Origin: Clostridium tunisiense TJ
GTDB lineage: Bacteria > Bacillota > Clostridia > Clostridiales > Clostridiaceae
DNA: 64,000 nt
Assembly: GCF_000300195.1 (NCBI RefSeq)
Contig: NZ_AMQH01000004.1
Span: 156,631-220,630 of the forward strand
Direction of reading: 5' to 3'
Below, piece after piece: positions 43,473 to 52,932 of the stretch (the stretch's first letter is position 1; each line of letters starts with the position of its first letter). The position numbers and the translations under genes are program-made. The notes under the pieces were generated by a model. It saw only the letters and a program-made list of their open reading frames with translations. It ran no database searches and had not been told where the DNA came from.

Positions 43473-43832
43473 ATGGATAAAATTAACATTTACGAGAAGT
43501 TAAATCTTTTTAATGAGCATTGGAGTCCTAAAATTTTAGGTGAGGTTAATGAATCATATGTGAAAGTTGCCAAATTCAAGGGTGAATTTTTATGGCACAT
43601 TCATGAGAATGAAGATGAGATGTTTTATGTTCTAAAAGGACTATTGATTATTAGGTTTAGGGATAAAGACGTTTATTTAAAAGAAGGAGAATTTCTTATT
43701 ATTCCAAAAGGAGTTGAACATATGCCAGTTGCTGAAGAAGAAGTACATGTGATGTTGATTGAAGCAAAAACAACATTGAACACTGGAGATGTAAGAAATG
43801 AAAGAACAGTAGAGGAACTTAAAAAAATTTAG
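43473..43832 (+). CDS. Cupin domain protein
   Basis: A 119-residue single-domain cupin. Motif 1 is FLWHIHENEDEMFYVLKGLL (His-x-His...Glu metal ligands) and motif 2 is LKEGEFLIIPKGVEHMPVAE (His). A metal-dependent isomerase, dioxygenase or sugar/ligand-binding role is possible. AAGGAGAT precedes the ATG. Closed by the bidirectional terminator at 43859. Confidence 0.88.
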   Translation: MDKINIYEKLNLFNEHWSPKILGEVNESYVKVAKFKGEFLWHIHENEDEMFYVLKGLLIIRFRDKDVYLKEGEFLIIPKGVEHMPVAEEEVHVMLIEAKTTLNTGDVRNERTVEELKKI

Positions 43833-43858
43833 CGCAGATTCTTCTTAAAATATAAATT

Positions 43859-43888
43859 AAGGGAAGCCATTTTTGGCTTCCCTTAAAA
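43859..43888. terminator. Bidirectional terminator
   Basis: AAGGGAAGCCA/TGGCTTCCCTT perfect stem with a TTTT loop between the convergent cupin and aminotransferase genes. Confidence 0.9.
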
Positions 43889-43904
43889 CTATATGATTTT
43901 TAAA

Positions 43905-45221
43905 TTATCTTTGAGCTTCAAATTGTCTTAAAAGCTTAACAAATAACTCAGGAACTTTTGCCATGTTTTCTGGAGTTTCAACGAAGGAAATTCTAAATTG
44001 AGTATTTCCTGGGTTTACTGCATCTTTAGCTACATTGTAGAAGCCTTTCATTGGTGCTACAAGTAGAGTTGTTTCAACTCCATCAATGTTAACAGATCCT
44101 TCTTGAGCACAGTATAAAATGAAGTCAATTCCGTTAAAGCCAGGTTTTACTACGTTTCTAACATCGATTACAGTGTAGATAGATGCATCTGGGCTAGAAA
44201 CAATTAAGCCAGGCTCTTGTTTTTTAAGACCATTATATACGTTGAAGATTTGCTCTTTGTAGTATTCTCTAATGCTAGTGCACCACTGAGCAATTTCTTC
44301 TTTAGTTTGGTGAGCAAGAGCACCGAAGATGTACTGACCAATTACGTTAGCACAAAGGTTTGCAGTATACTCAGCAACAGAACGGTTGTTGAATTCAGCA
44401 CTATCTGTAATTAGAGCACCTATTCTTAAACCACAAGCATTCCATACTTTTGATGTAGTTTCGATACTGATTCTTCTTCCTTCAATACCAGGAACCTCAG
44501 CATCAGTAACTCCCCAAATACTTACAAGCTTACTGTTTACATCATAGAATAATTCACGATAAGCTTCATCACTTACCATCCACATGTTGTACTTAACGCA
44601 AAGCTTAGCTAATTCTTTAAGAGTTTCAAAATCAAAGTATTGTCCAGTTGGGTTGTCATAAGGGATCACAAGAAGTGCTCCTGGATTATGCTCTTTTATT
44701 GATTCTTCTATTTTATTTAATTCTGGAAGACTAAACTTACCATTTTCATTTAAATCACGAGATACTGTAACAATTTTACGTCCAATTCTTTCTGCAAAAG
44801 AAATATAATTTGTGTATGCTGGGTCAATAACCATAAGTGGCTTGTCCCCAGTGCCTGCAGCACCACAAACTCCTAGTAAAAGCAATTCCATAGCAGCAGA
44901 TCCGCCGTCAGTTACTTGAACAAATAATTTGCTTGTATCAAAACCTTCACACTTAAGGATGTTTTTGAAAGCATCTTGGCACTCTTGAACACCAGCAGTA
45001 GTTGAATATCTAACAACACCCTTTGCAAATGGGCTTTCAGGTGCACCTAGTTCAAACATTCTTTTCATCATAGCTGGGTTTGTAGGAAGAGAAACGTTAC
45101 CTATACCTACGTTGATTACAGCTTCAGGTTTAACTTTACGCTCTTCATATTTCATTTGAGCTAGTCTTACATCTGATGGCATTCTTGACTCGAAGTGAGC
45201 TGATAAAATTGGCTTATTCAT
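43905..45221 (-). CDS. PLP-dependent class I aminotransferase
   Basis: A 438-residue fold-type I aminotransferase. The substrate/cofactor region DNPTGQYFDFETLKELAKLC has the conserved Asn, VSDEAYRELFYD provides the Asp and Tyr that hold PLP, and ETTSKVWNACGLRIG contains the Schiff-base Lys. The RISFVETPENM segment near the C-terminus carries the substrate carboxylate Arg. The subgroup resembles clostridial aspartate- or aromatic-type enzymes; the precise substrate is not clear. AAAGGAGC precedes the ATG. Confidence 0.9.
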   Translation of the reverse strand: MNKPILSAHFESRMPSDVRLAQMKYEERKVKPEAVINVGIGNVSLPTNPAMMKRMFELGAPESPFAKGVVRYSTTAGVQECQDAFKNILKCEGFDTSKLFVQVTDGGSAAMELLLLGVCGAAGTGDKPLMVIDPAYTNYISFAERIGRKIVTVSRDLNENGKFSLPELNKIEESIKEHNPGALLVIPYDNPTGQYFDFETLKELAKLCVKYNMWMVSDEAYRELFYDVNSKLVSIWGVTDAEVPGIEGRRISIETTSKVWNACGLRIGALITDSAEFNNRSVAEYTANLCANVIGQYIFGALAHQTKEEIAQWCTSIREYYKEQIFNVYNGLKKQEPGLIVSSPDASIYTVIDVRNVVKPGFNGIDFILYCAQEGSVNIDGVETTLLVAPMKGFYNVAKDAVNPGNTQFRISFVETPENMAKVPELFVKLLRQFEAQR

Positions 45222-45253
45222 ATTAATGCTCCTTTTCTAAAAAAATATTTTTT

Positions 45254-45281
45254 CTCAAGAAATACTCCTTGAGGGATTTTT
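45254..45281. promoter_or_regulatory. Inverted repeat upstream of the aminotransferase gene
   Basis: CTCAAG-AAATACTC-CTTGAG then a T-rich run on plus. It sits 30-50 bases before the aminotransferase start and may be an operator; there is no plus-strand gene for it to terminate. Confidence 0.35.
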
Positions 45282-45486
45282 ATAATTAGGCACTTGAAAA
45301 TGCCTTATACTGACATAAATATTCTAACATTAATTCAACTGGTTTTCACTTCTTTTTTTAAACCTTTACAAAAATTATATAAAAGGGCTTATAAGTCATT
45401 TAATAACAGCTTATAAAAGAGAGATTTAGGGGAGCACTCCTTGTTTTATGCAGTTAAGTAGAGTAATAATTATAAAAGTGAAGGAT

Positions 45487-45516
45487 TTGGTATGTATTGG
45501 GATACTATGGTATAAT
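45487..45516 (+). promoter_or_regulatory. Promoter of the two-component system
   Basis: TTGGTA, 18 bases, TATAAT (45511-45516) with TGG just before it (extended -10). Confidence 0.6.
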
Positions 45517-45554
45517 ATTGAAATAATTGTTATGTAAGAATGAGGTTATGTTTT

Positions 45555-46253
45555 ATGGAAAATAGAATTCTACTTATTGAAGATGATGTGTCTATAAGTG
45601 AAATGGTAGTGAATTATTTAAAAAAAGAAGGTTTTACCCTAACTGCAGCTTTTAATGGAGAAGAAGGTCTAGGTAAGTTTTTTAGCAATTCCTTTGATTT
45701 AATTCTTCTTGATATAATGCTGCCAAACCTTGATGGAATGGAAGTTTTGAAAATTATAAGGGAAAAAAGCTCAATACCAATTTTAATTATGTCAGCAAAG
45801 GATAGAGATTTTGATAAGGCTATTGGTCTTGGCTTAGGTGCTGATGATTATATAGCTAAGCCTTTTTCTATGGTTGAGCTTTCAGCAAGAATTAAGGCAG
45901 CAATAAGACGAGCAACTAAATACTCACAAAGCGAGCAGAAGAAAGAAGATGAAGTTATTAACTTTGGCAATCTTTCTATTGAACTTAAAAATTATACCGT
46001 TACTAAAAATGGTGTAAACTTGCAGCTCACTTCAAAGGAATTTGATATTTTAAAGCTATTTATTTCAAATCCTAACAGAGTTTTCACTAAGGGAGAAATC
46101 TATAGTTTTGTTTGGAAAGATGATTATTTTGGAGATGAGAATGTAATAAGTGTTCATATGAGAAGATTAAGAGAAAAAATAGAGGATAATCCTTCAAAAC
46201 CTGAATACATCAAAACCTTATGGGGCATAGGCTATAAGTTAGGAGAACTTTAA
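45555..46253 (+). CDS. OmpR-family response regulator
   Basis: A 232-residue response regulator. Receiver domain residues 4-118 with acidic pocket EDD (9-11), phospho-acceptor Asp53 in LILLDIMLPNLDG and Lys in YIAKPFS; a C-terminal winged helix (KNGVNLQLTSKEFDILKLFI, VISVHMRRLREKIEDNP). ATG 45555 is preferred because GAGGTT lies ten bases before it. The kinase gene begins at the base after its stop. It probably controls the BcrAB-like transporter downstream. Confidence 0.93.
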   Translation: MENRILLIEDDVSISEMVVNYLKKEGFTLTAAFNGEEGLGKFFSNSFDLILLDIMLPNLDGMEVLKIIREKSSIPILIMSAKDRDFDKAIGLGLGADDYIAKPFSMVELSARIKAAIRRATKYSQSEQKKEDEVINFGNLSIELKNYTVTKNGVNLQLTSKEFDILKLFISNPNRVFTKGEIYSFVWKDDYFGDENVISVHMRRLREKIEDNPSKPEYIKTLWGIGYKLGEL

Positions 46254-47189
46254 ATGATATATTTTTTATCAATAGTTATTTTCATTTTATTAGGGGTAAT
46301 TTGTTTTCAATATATGTCACAAAAGAAAAGAAGTGCTGATTTAAAGTACACTTATGAGAAGCTAGATAACATCATTGATAATTGCACCAATGAGAAACTT
46401 TTAGTTTTCACTGATGATAAAGAGCTTATTTCAGTGTTAACAAGAATTAATAAACTCTTAGAGAATAATCAAAAGGTACAGGCAGATTATTCAAAGACAG
46501 AAATAGCAATGAAAAAAATGCTATCAAACATTTCTCATGACTTAAAAACGCCTCTTACAGTGGTACTTGGATACATTGAAACAATAAAGCTGGATAAGGA
46601 TATAAGTAAAGAAGAAAGAGATACTTTGCTGTGTAAGGTAGAAGGTAAAGCAAGGGAAGTTTTAGAGCTAATTAATAAGTTCTTTGATTTAGCAAAGCTT
46701 GAAGCAGGGGACAAGGATATTCCTTTAACAAGAGTTAATATAAAAGAACTTTGCTTAAAAACCCTCTTAGGTTTTTATGATGTCCTAACAAGTAATGGCA
46801 TTGAAGTTCATATAGATGTTCCAGAAGAAAACATTTTTTCTATGGGAAATGAAGAAGCTATAGATAGAATTTTAAACAATTTAATTTCAAATGCTATTAA
46901 ATATGGAGCTGCAGGAAAGTTTCTAGGCTTATCCTTAAAAAGTCATGAGGACTATGTATATTTAGAAATTTGGGATAAAGGTAAGGGAATTAGCGAAATA
47001 TATAAAGACAGGATTTTTGAAAGAATGTATACTCTTGAGGACTCAAGAAACAAGCAGTATCAAGGCAGTGGTCTTGGACTCACCATAACTAAAAGACTTG
47101 TTGAAACCTTAGGAGGAGAAATTTTTCTAGAAAGTAAGCCTTATGAGAAGACGGCATTTATCGTTAAGTTAAAGAAAATAACCTACTAG
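46254..47189 (+). CDS. Sensor histidine kinase
   Basis: A 311-residue kinase with one N-terminal membrane helix (FLSIVIFILLGVICFQYM) and no extracellular domain, so it probably senses within the membrane or through the transporter. His95 in LSNISHDLKTPLTVVLGYIE is the phosphorylation site; the ATP domain shows NLISNAIKYG, EIWDKGKGIS and GSGLGLTITKRL. Its ATG follows the regulator stop directly. Small intramembrane-type kinases like this regulate antimicrobial peptide transporters. Confidence 0.92.
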   Translation: MIYFLSIVIFILLGVICFQYMSQKKRSADLKYTYEKLDNIIDNCTNEKLLVFTDDKELISVLTRINKLLENNQKVQADYSKTEIAMKKMLSNISHDLKTPLTVVLGYIETIKLDKDISKEERDTLLCKVEGKAREVLELINKFFDLAKLEAGDKDIPLTRVNIKELCLKTLLGFYDVLTSNGIEVHIDVPEENIFSMGNEEAIDRILNNLISNAIKYGAAGKFLGLSLKSHEDYVYLEIWDKGKGISEIYKDRIFERMYTLEDSRNKQYQGSGLGLTITKRLVETLGGEIFLESKPYEKTAFIVKLKKITY

Positions 47190-47194
47190 TCAAT

Positions 47195-47228
47195 AAGGTG
47201 CTTAGTAAAATTGAGCATCTTTTTATTT
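47195..47228 (+). terminator. Terminator of the two-component operon
   Basis: AAGGTGCT pairs with AGCATCTT (one G-T), followed by TTTATTTT. Confidence 0.75.
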
Positions 47229-47344
47229 TGGATGCAAACTTAAGAATTTTGTAAGATTTAAGTAAAAAAAAAGATAAGTTCAGTTGCTACAATATAAATA
47301 TAGACAGTTCATTAATATAGACAATTTGGAATGGGGAGATAGAT

Positions 47345-48268
47345 ATGTTATATGTATTAAAAACTAACAATTTGACAAAAGCTTATAATGGAAAAGAAGT
47401 TGTATCTAACGTGAATATGAGTGTTAAAAAGGGAGAAGTTTATGGGTTTTTAGGACCAAATGGGGCTGGTAAAACAACCCTTATGAGGATGATTACAAAC
47501 CTAGTTAAGCCTACCAGTGGGGAAATTGAAATCTTTGGTGAAAAACTAAAGGATACCTCCTATGAGGTGTTAAAAAGGTTAGGAACCATCATTGAATATC
47601 CTGTATTTTATGAAAAACTTTCAGCAAGAGAAAATTTAGAACTTCACTGTGAGTATATGGGATACTTTGATAAGAAGGCTATAGATAAAGCCTTAGATCT
47701 TGTAGGGTTAAACAATATTGATAATAAATCAGTGAAGGATTTTTCCCTTGGGATGAAGCAAAGGCTGGGCATTGCTAGAGCTATAACTACAAAGCCAGAA
47801 TTGTTAATCCTAGATGAGCCTATAAATGGTCTTGATCCCATAGGCATTAAGGAATTTAGAGATTTATTCAAAATGCTTAGCAAAGAGTATGGCATAACCA
47901 TATTAATTTCTAGCCACATCTTAGCAGAAATTGAACAAATAGCAGATACCATAGGGGTAATTAATAATGGTAGATTAATTGAAGAGGTTTCTATGGAGAG
48001 TATTAGAGCAGGTAATACGGAATATATAGAGCTAATTGTAAGTGATGCTGAAAAGGTAGCTTATGTTCTGTCAAACAACCTAAATATATCTAATTTTAAG
48101 GTTCTGGATAGCAAAACAATTAGAATATATGATGGCAGTATATCTCAAAATCAAATAACTAAAACACTAATTAACAGTGATATATCCATAGAGGGGATAA
48201 CAAAGAAAAATGGATCCTTGGAAGAATATTTCTTAAATTTATTAAATGGGGGTAGTAGAAATGTTTAA
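47345..48268 (+). CDS. BcrA-type ABC transporter ATP-binding protein
   Basis: A 307-residue ABC ATPase. Walker A GPNGAGKT (37-44), signature FSLGMKQRLG, Walker B LLILDEPINGLDP, and H-loop ISSHILAEIEQ. The C-terminal 80 residues are the extension typical of bacitracin/lantibiotic exporters (BcrA type). GGGGAGATA before the ATG. It overlaps the permease gene by eight bases and lies just after a two-component system, a common resistance-module layout. Confidence 0.92.
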   Translation: MLYVLKTNNLTKAYNGKEVVSNVNMSVKKGEVYGFLGPNGAGKTTLMRMITNLVKPTSGEIEIFGEKLKDTSYEVLKRLGTIIEYPVFYEKLSARENLELHCEYMGYFDKKAIDKALDLVGLNNIDNKSVKDFSLGMKQRLGIARAITTKPELLILDEPINGLDPIGIKEFRDLFKMLSKEYGITILISSHILAEIEQIADTIGVINNGRLIEEVSMESIRAGNTEYIELIVSDAEKVAYVLSNNLNISNFKVLDSKTIRIYDGSISQNQITKTLINSDISIEGITKKNGSLEEYFLNLLNGGSRNV

Positions 48269-48956
48269 GCTTATGAAATTAGAAATGAAAAAGTTTAAAG
48301 TTGCAGGATATATTAAAGGTGCTATTATTGCTAATTTAGTGATAATAGGAATAATGATAGCTGGGATTTTAATATCTAAAAGTGAAGGAGAGCTAATATT
48401 AAATAATTATAACTTTGCTTTTCAAATGGTTGATTCTTCAGTAAAAGCTACCTTTATAATATTTGCATCAGTACTACTTTCCAAACTAATTATTGAAGAA
48501 TATAAAAATGGCACAATGACACTGCTCTTTATGTATCCAATAAACCGAAAAAAGCTCATTGTAGCAAAACTCATCATTGTGCTCATATTCACTTTTGTAG
48601 CTATATTTTTGTCTAATATTTTTATAGATGGTATTTTAATTGCAATTAATAGCTTTACTAACTTTATACCAGATGAAATTACTAAAGAAATTTTATCAAA
48701 CGCAATAATTTCAATTAATACTAGCGCAGTAACTTCTGCTTTTATGTCACTAATACCACTATACTTTGGAATGAGAAAAAAATCAGTGCCAACTACAATA
48801 ATATCCTCCATATTAATTGTAACTGTTATGTGCTCAAATGCTAATGGGTTTTCATTAAGTTCTATAGTTATAATACCCATTATATTTTCATTTGTAGGAG
48901 CATTTATTGCTTACTTATCTATTAGGAATATAGAACATGTGGATGTAAGTAAATAA
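48261..48956 (+). CDS. ABC-2 type permease, bacitracin-transporter-like
   Basis: A 231-residue permease with six hydrophobic helices, opening MFKLMKLEMKKFKVAGYIKG as in BcrB/LanE-type permeases, with LIIEEYKNGTMTLLFMYPIN between helices 2 and 3. ATG 48261 follows GGGGGTAG; the earlier frame start 48246 would overlap that site. It pairs with the ATPase upstream to export or expel a peptide antibiotic or lipid. Confidence 0.9.
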   Translation: MFKLMKLEMKKFKVAGYIKGAIIANLVIIGIMIAGILISKSEGELILNNYNFAFQMVDSSVKATFIIFASVLLSKLIIEEYKNGTMTLLFMYPINRKKLIVAKLIIVLIFTFVAIFLSNIFIDGILIAINSFTNFIPDEITKEILSNAIISINTSAVTSAFMSLIPLYFGMRKKSVPTTIISSILIVTVMCSNANGFSLSSIVIIPIIFSFVGAFIAYLSIRNIEHVDVSK

Positions 48957-49054
48957 GCTACCTTGGCCCATTGATATTTATCGCCTGTAGTAAATAATCT
49001 TATTGAATGTACAGCTGGCAATATTATTTCATATGGAGGATTTTAATTTAGATT

Positions 49055-50299
49055 TTAACTCTTAATTTTTATAGAAATTATTTTTTTCAAATTATAAATA
49101 ATTAATTTATAGATTAATAGAACGGGTGATAAAAGAATAGCTGATATAAGCAAGGCAGTTCTAATTGAATAAATAATTCCAAATGAACCTACAATAGGGC
49201 CACCTAAAATTTGACCAATTGAATCAACTTGGCCTCTGATTGAAAAAATAGTTGCTCTAATGTTATTATCAGTAATAATATTGCTTAACATAGTATCTAA
49301 TAATGGGCTTGTAATGCTCCTCGCTATAATGATAATCCAAAATAGGATTAGTGCCATATATAAGTTCTTTGTCATGCTAAAGCCAATTAGGGAAAGCATG
49401 ATTATTAGTGAACTTATTAGCAGTACTTTAATAAGTAAAGCTAATTTATTAAAATGTAACCTTCTATTTAATATTTCTAAGGCAACTATTGATAATAAAA
49501 TAGAGATGCCTCTAATTATGCCAAAAGAAGTAACAGAGTTTAAAGTCTTCATTAAATCCCAATTGAAATTTTTTATTAGATGTGCAGTCCATAATCTATC
49601 AAAGCCTTCACTATATAAACCATAAGCTAAACCTAGAGCAAGCAATAGAATTAAGAGGTGATTAAGTTTAATATATTGCTTAGTGGTTTTTAATGTGTCT
49701 AATATTTGAGTCCAGTGGGTGTGATTTTTATGAGGCCTTGGTGTATAGCCATCTTCTGTCATTACAATTATTAAAAAAATAGCTAGAAGAATCATGCCAG
49801 CTCCACCTAGCACAATTGGTAGACTAAGACTTATTAAGCCTACTATTATGCTAATTGGGATTGCAATTAATTCCCCAAGTTGTCCCAATTGAGATCCTTT
49901 TACAAAAATATTTCCTGAGTTTTCTTCTCCTAATTCATCAATAATCCATGCTTGAGTAGCGCCACTTATAAAGGTATAACCAATTCCAAAAAATAACTGA
50001 GATATAATTATAGAAAAGAAAAAGGGAAAAAAACCTTCTATAATAAAACCAGTGCCCATTAAGGTATAACCAATTATAATAGACAACTTCCTGCTTTTAA
50101 TATCAGCAACAATTCCAGTGGGTATTTCAAATAAAAATATAGTTATTTCCAATACTGTACCTACTAAAACTAATTGCAGTGGATTTAATTTAGCTGTATT
50201 TATATGATATAAAATGTTAACAGTGAAAATAAGAGAAAAAAGTATCTGGGATATTAAAGTAATAATAAGATATAAATTGTAAGGTTTAATTTTCTTCAT
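49055..50299 (-). CDS. MFS transporter
   Basis: A 414-residue major facilitator of the MFS_1 type with 12 helices, motif FEIPTGIVADIKSRKLSIII (motif A) and SGATQAWIIDELGEENSGNI, which resembles the tetracycline/macrolide-like efflux group found in Firmicutes. Start at 50299: TGGAGGAA lies upstream and overlaps the longer frame start at 50314. Substrate unknown. Confidence 0.88.
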   Translation of the reverse strand: MKKIKPYNLYLIITLISQILFSLIFTVNILYHINTAKLNPLQLVLVGTVLEITIFLFEIPTGIVADIKSRKLSIIIGYTLMGTGFIIEGFFPFFFSIIISQLFFGIGYTFISGATQAWIIDELGEENSGNIFVKGSQLGQLGELIAIPISIIVGLISLSLPIVLGGAGMILLAIFLIIVMTEDGYTPRPHKNHTHWTQILDTLKTTKQYIKLNHLLILLLALGLAYGLYSEGFDRLWTAHLIKNFNWDLMKTLNSVTSFGIIRGISILLSIVALEILNRRLHFNKLALLIKVLLISSLIIMLSLIGFSMTKNLYMALILFWIIIIARSITSPLLDTMLSNIITDNNIRATIFSIRGQVDSIGQILGGPIVGSFGIIYSIRTALLISAILLSPVLLIYKLIIYNLKKIISIKIKS

Positions 50300-50314
50300 A
50301 TATTTTTCCTCCAA

Positions 50315-50700
50315 GAAAAAGTAGTAAGTATTAGATACATATTAACACGTATGGAAATGTGGTACTTTTCCTATTTTGCTAATATGATTAGGTTTTTCTT
50401 TATATTAAACCAATGTAAAAGGAAGGTTATTATCAATGAATTGATTTAACTTTTATGTTTTCATTTATAGATTTACCACTTGAAAAGTTAAAGTGTTTTG
50501 TCATTGAAGTAGTGAAATGCTTAGTCTAATTTACAGTATGACAAGGCATAGCTATATATTAAATTAATGTGAAAGTGGAATTATAAGGTGTGATTATAGG
50601 AGCTTCAAGTTTTTTTCTCTTAAAGTAATGTGATGAAACCATTGATGTGAGTGAATTCTAGAGTTGATATAAAAAAACAGTTTAGTGCTCCTTATAGGGT
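50315..50700. other. Non-coding AT-rich stretch
   Basis: Nothing recognisable is seen between the MFS gene and the short transcript region at 50715. Confidence 0.45.
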
Positions 50701-50714
50701 TGACTGGATATATA

Positions 50715-50884
50715 TGTAAGTGTATAATTATGGTATAAATTGTAGGAAGGGAGCGATGTATTATGATGAATTTAAATAGCATAGTAAAAATAAGCATAGT
50801 TCCCGGCACATTTTATTAAAAATCTGTGAAAATGCTTTGAAATTGCTGCCCGGGAGAAGTAATTATTTCATCCGGGCATTTTTA
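50715..50884 (+). ncRNA. Candidate short transcript with 18-codon leader ORF
   Basis: A TATAAT-like box (about 50725-50730), an AAGGGAGCG site and an 18-codon ORF (50763-50819, MMNLNSIVKISIVPGTFY) are followed by the terminator at 50847. The unit would be about 150 bases and ends before the isochorismatase-like gene. It could be a small RNA, a small peptide gene or an attenuator. Confidence 0.35.
50847..50884 (+). terminator. Rho-independent terminator
   Basis: TGCCCGG/CCGGGCA stem with a T-rich tail. Confidence 0.8.
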
Positions 50885-51034
50885 TGCCCAATTTTAACTA
50901 GATTTTAGAAGGATAATTAGCCTATCCTCATTATTTCTTTAACAAGTTTAAGGTGAAAGGTATATTTTCTTCTAAAGTCACTATTCAAAATGAATTTTTT
51001 CATTAGTTAAAATAAAATTCAGGAGGCGTGCAAA

Positions 51035-51520
51035 ATGAATATTGCGTTATTAATAATTGATGTACAGGAAGCTTTTATAGGACATAGAAAAGAAGAACAG
51101 GAATACCATAATACTTTCGAATATATAAATGAAACTGCTAAATTGTTTAGAGAGGCTGGTAAACCTGTCATAGTGATTAGAGATATTGAAGGTGGCAATG
51201 ATAGCACCTTTGAAAATGTAGAGAAATTGGTTAGTGAGGATAGTGATATAGAGGTTTTAAAGACTTTTAGCAATAGTTTTTGGAAGACAAATTTAGAAGA
51301 AATATTAAAAGAAAAAGAAGTTGATTTTGTTGTACTTTGTGGAAATGCAGCAGAGTACTGTGTACTAGCTACTTATAATGGTGCACTAGAAAGAGACTTT
51401 GGTGCAGCTATGCTTCAGCATGGAATCTTTGCTTGTCACCAAGGGGGCTTAATGGACATCTACAATAATAGAGCATTGATTTCTTATGAGGTTATAGAAT
51501 ATATGATTAATAACTGTTAA
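51035..51520 (+). CDS. Isochorismatase-family cysteine hydrolase
   Basis: A 161-residue cysteine hydrolase with the family triad: Asp9 in ALLIIDVQEAF, Lys76 in VLKTFSNSFWKT and Cys109 in LCGNAAEYCVLAT. Members hydrolyse nicotinamide, isochorismate, ureidoacrylate or related amides; the small size and CGNAAEYCV context resemble general amidohydrolase members. AGGAGGCG precedes the ATG. Stand-alone gene followed by a dispersed repeat. Confidence 0.9.
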   Translation: MNIALLIIDVQEAFIGHRKEEQEYHNTFEYINETAKLFREAGKPVIVIRDIEGGNDSTFENVEKLVSEDSDIEVLKTFSNSFWKTNLEEILKEKEVDFVVLCGNAAEYCVLATYNGALERDFGAAMLQHGIFACHQGGLMDIYNNRALISYEVIEYMINNC

Positions 51521-51620
51521 TATAACTGGTTTTGCAAGTAAAGCAACTAGGGTTATTTAAAAGTAGAACAACTATTCTGATGAAACAAAAATATTATTAG
51601 TACAATGGGGTTAATTTATA

Positions 51621-51736
51621 GAGAACCAGAGTTAAAACTTAACTCATACATGAGTACTACTCTGGTTCCTTTAGGGGGCTATGAAGATGAATGAAATTCA
51701 TACCGAATAAGTTAAAATTCCATCATAGAAACCTAT
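51621..51736 (+). repeat. Dispersed intergenic repeat, full copy
   Basis: The left part GAACCAGAGTTAAAACTTAA pairs partly with CTCTGGTTC; the right part reads GATGAATGAAATTCATACCG then AATAAGTTAAAATTCCATCA. Related copies are at 34727, 39946 (inverted), 54984, 59321 and 63781 (inverted). Confidence 0.8.
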
Positions 51737-51763
51737 AAATAAATATTAATTAGGGGGATATTT

Positions 51764-52726
51764 ATGAATTATAAAAACTTTTATGAATTTGAACAATACT
51801 ATTCGATACCCTTCTCTGAAGAAAAGTATGATGAGGTTTTAAATATACTTCTTCAGGCAAAGGAACTTTTACCAAAGGAGGAATATGAAGAAAATCTGTT
51901 TGAACTTATGGTAGATGAATCTAGAATATATACTAGAACCAATAATAGTGACAGTTGTATTAAGCTTATAAAAAGAGCACTTGAAAAAGATTATCCATTT
52001 CCACTACATTGGCCAAACTTTGATTTAATAAGAAATCATCCTGAATATGAGTCTCTTAATAATTTAAATGCACAGCTACTTCAAAAAGCTAAAGAAAATT
52101 CTAAGCTAAAATATGGAGTTCACCTTCCAAAATCCTATGACCCAACAAAAAAACATCCATTATTCTTTTGCCTACATGGTGATGGATTTCATTGCAATAT
52201 GAGAAATAATAGCTGGTATTGGAAACCTGATGCACTTTTAGAAGAAGGGTACATAGTTGTATATCCTCAATCATCACAAATGTATTTCCATAACAGCTTT
52301 GGCTGGCTTAGGGATCCAGCTCTATCAAGAGAAGAACTAAAAGCTTGCTATAAACAGTTATTATTAAACTATTCCATAGATGAAACTTGTGTAATAATTG
52401 GAGGTTTCTCTGGTGGTGCAACTACTTCTATTAATATTGCTTTTGAAAATACTATGCCAATAAAAGGGGTTATTGCATTATGTCCTGGTGATTACTTAGA
52501 TAGCATGGGACTTGAGGACACAAAAAAATTAGCAGAAAGAAAAACAAAAATAGTTATTCTTGAAGGGGAACAGGACACTGACCCAACTGTTCAGCATCTT
52601 TTAAAATTATTTAAAGAAGTTGGACTTGCCCATGAATATCATATTAATAAAGGAATTGGTCACTGGTACCCAGAAGATTTAGCTGAAAGAACTTTGAAGG
52701 CTGTGGAGTTTATAACTAGTAACTAA
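51764..52726 (+). CDS. Alpha/beta hydrolase (esterase-like)
   Basis: A 320-residue protein. Residues 1-110 are an unassigned helical region; the rest is an alpha/beta hydrolase with the oxyanion segment PLFFCLHGDGFH, nucleophile Ser216 in IIGGFSGGATTS, acid residue in ILEGEQDTDPTV and histidine in KGIGHWYPEDL. This matches esterase/feruloyl-esterase-like or phospholipase/carboxylesterase types. No signal peptide. An AGGGGG site precedes the ATG. The substrate is unknown. Confidence 0.85.
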   Translation: MNYKNFYEFEQYYSIPFSEEKYDEVLNILLQAKELLPKEEYEENLFELMVDESRIYTRTNNSDSCIKLIKRALEKDYPFPLHWPNFDLIRNHPEYESLNNLNAQLLQKAKENSKLKYGVHLPKSYDPTKKHPLFFCLHGDGFHCNMRNNSWYWKPDALLEEGYIVVYPQSSQMYFHNSFGWLRDPALSREELKACYKQLLLNYSIDETCVIIGGFSGGATTSINIAFENTMPIKGVIALCPGDYLDSMGLEDTKKLAERKTKIVILEGEQDTDPTVQHLLKLFKEVGLAHEYHINKGIGHWYPEDLAERTLKAVEFITSN

Positions 52727-52817
52727 TTGAGGGCGTGTCAATGTCCTAGGGCGTTAATTATATTTTTACATTGAAAAAAGACTTCTAGCTTTATAGTAGA
52801 AAAAAAGCTTAAATAGA

Positions 52818-52860
52818 ATGGGAATATCTATAGATTAAAATAATTTATAGATATTCCCAT
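52818..52860 (+). repeat. Hairpin after the hydrolase gene
   Basis: ATGGGAATATCTATA pairs perfectly with TATAGATATTCCCAT; no T run follows, so terminator function is uncertain. Confidence 0.55.
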
Positions 52861-52932
52861 TATTACTGTCGCAAAATTGAATTTCATTCGTTATATAGGG
52901 TGAGAGTATTCTCAAATGGAAGGAGTGATTAA

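Noticed and set aside
45254..45281. T-box or other riboswitch before the aminotransferase gene
   Set aside because: Only a short inverted repeat is present; no T-box consensus or larger conserved structure.
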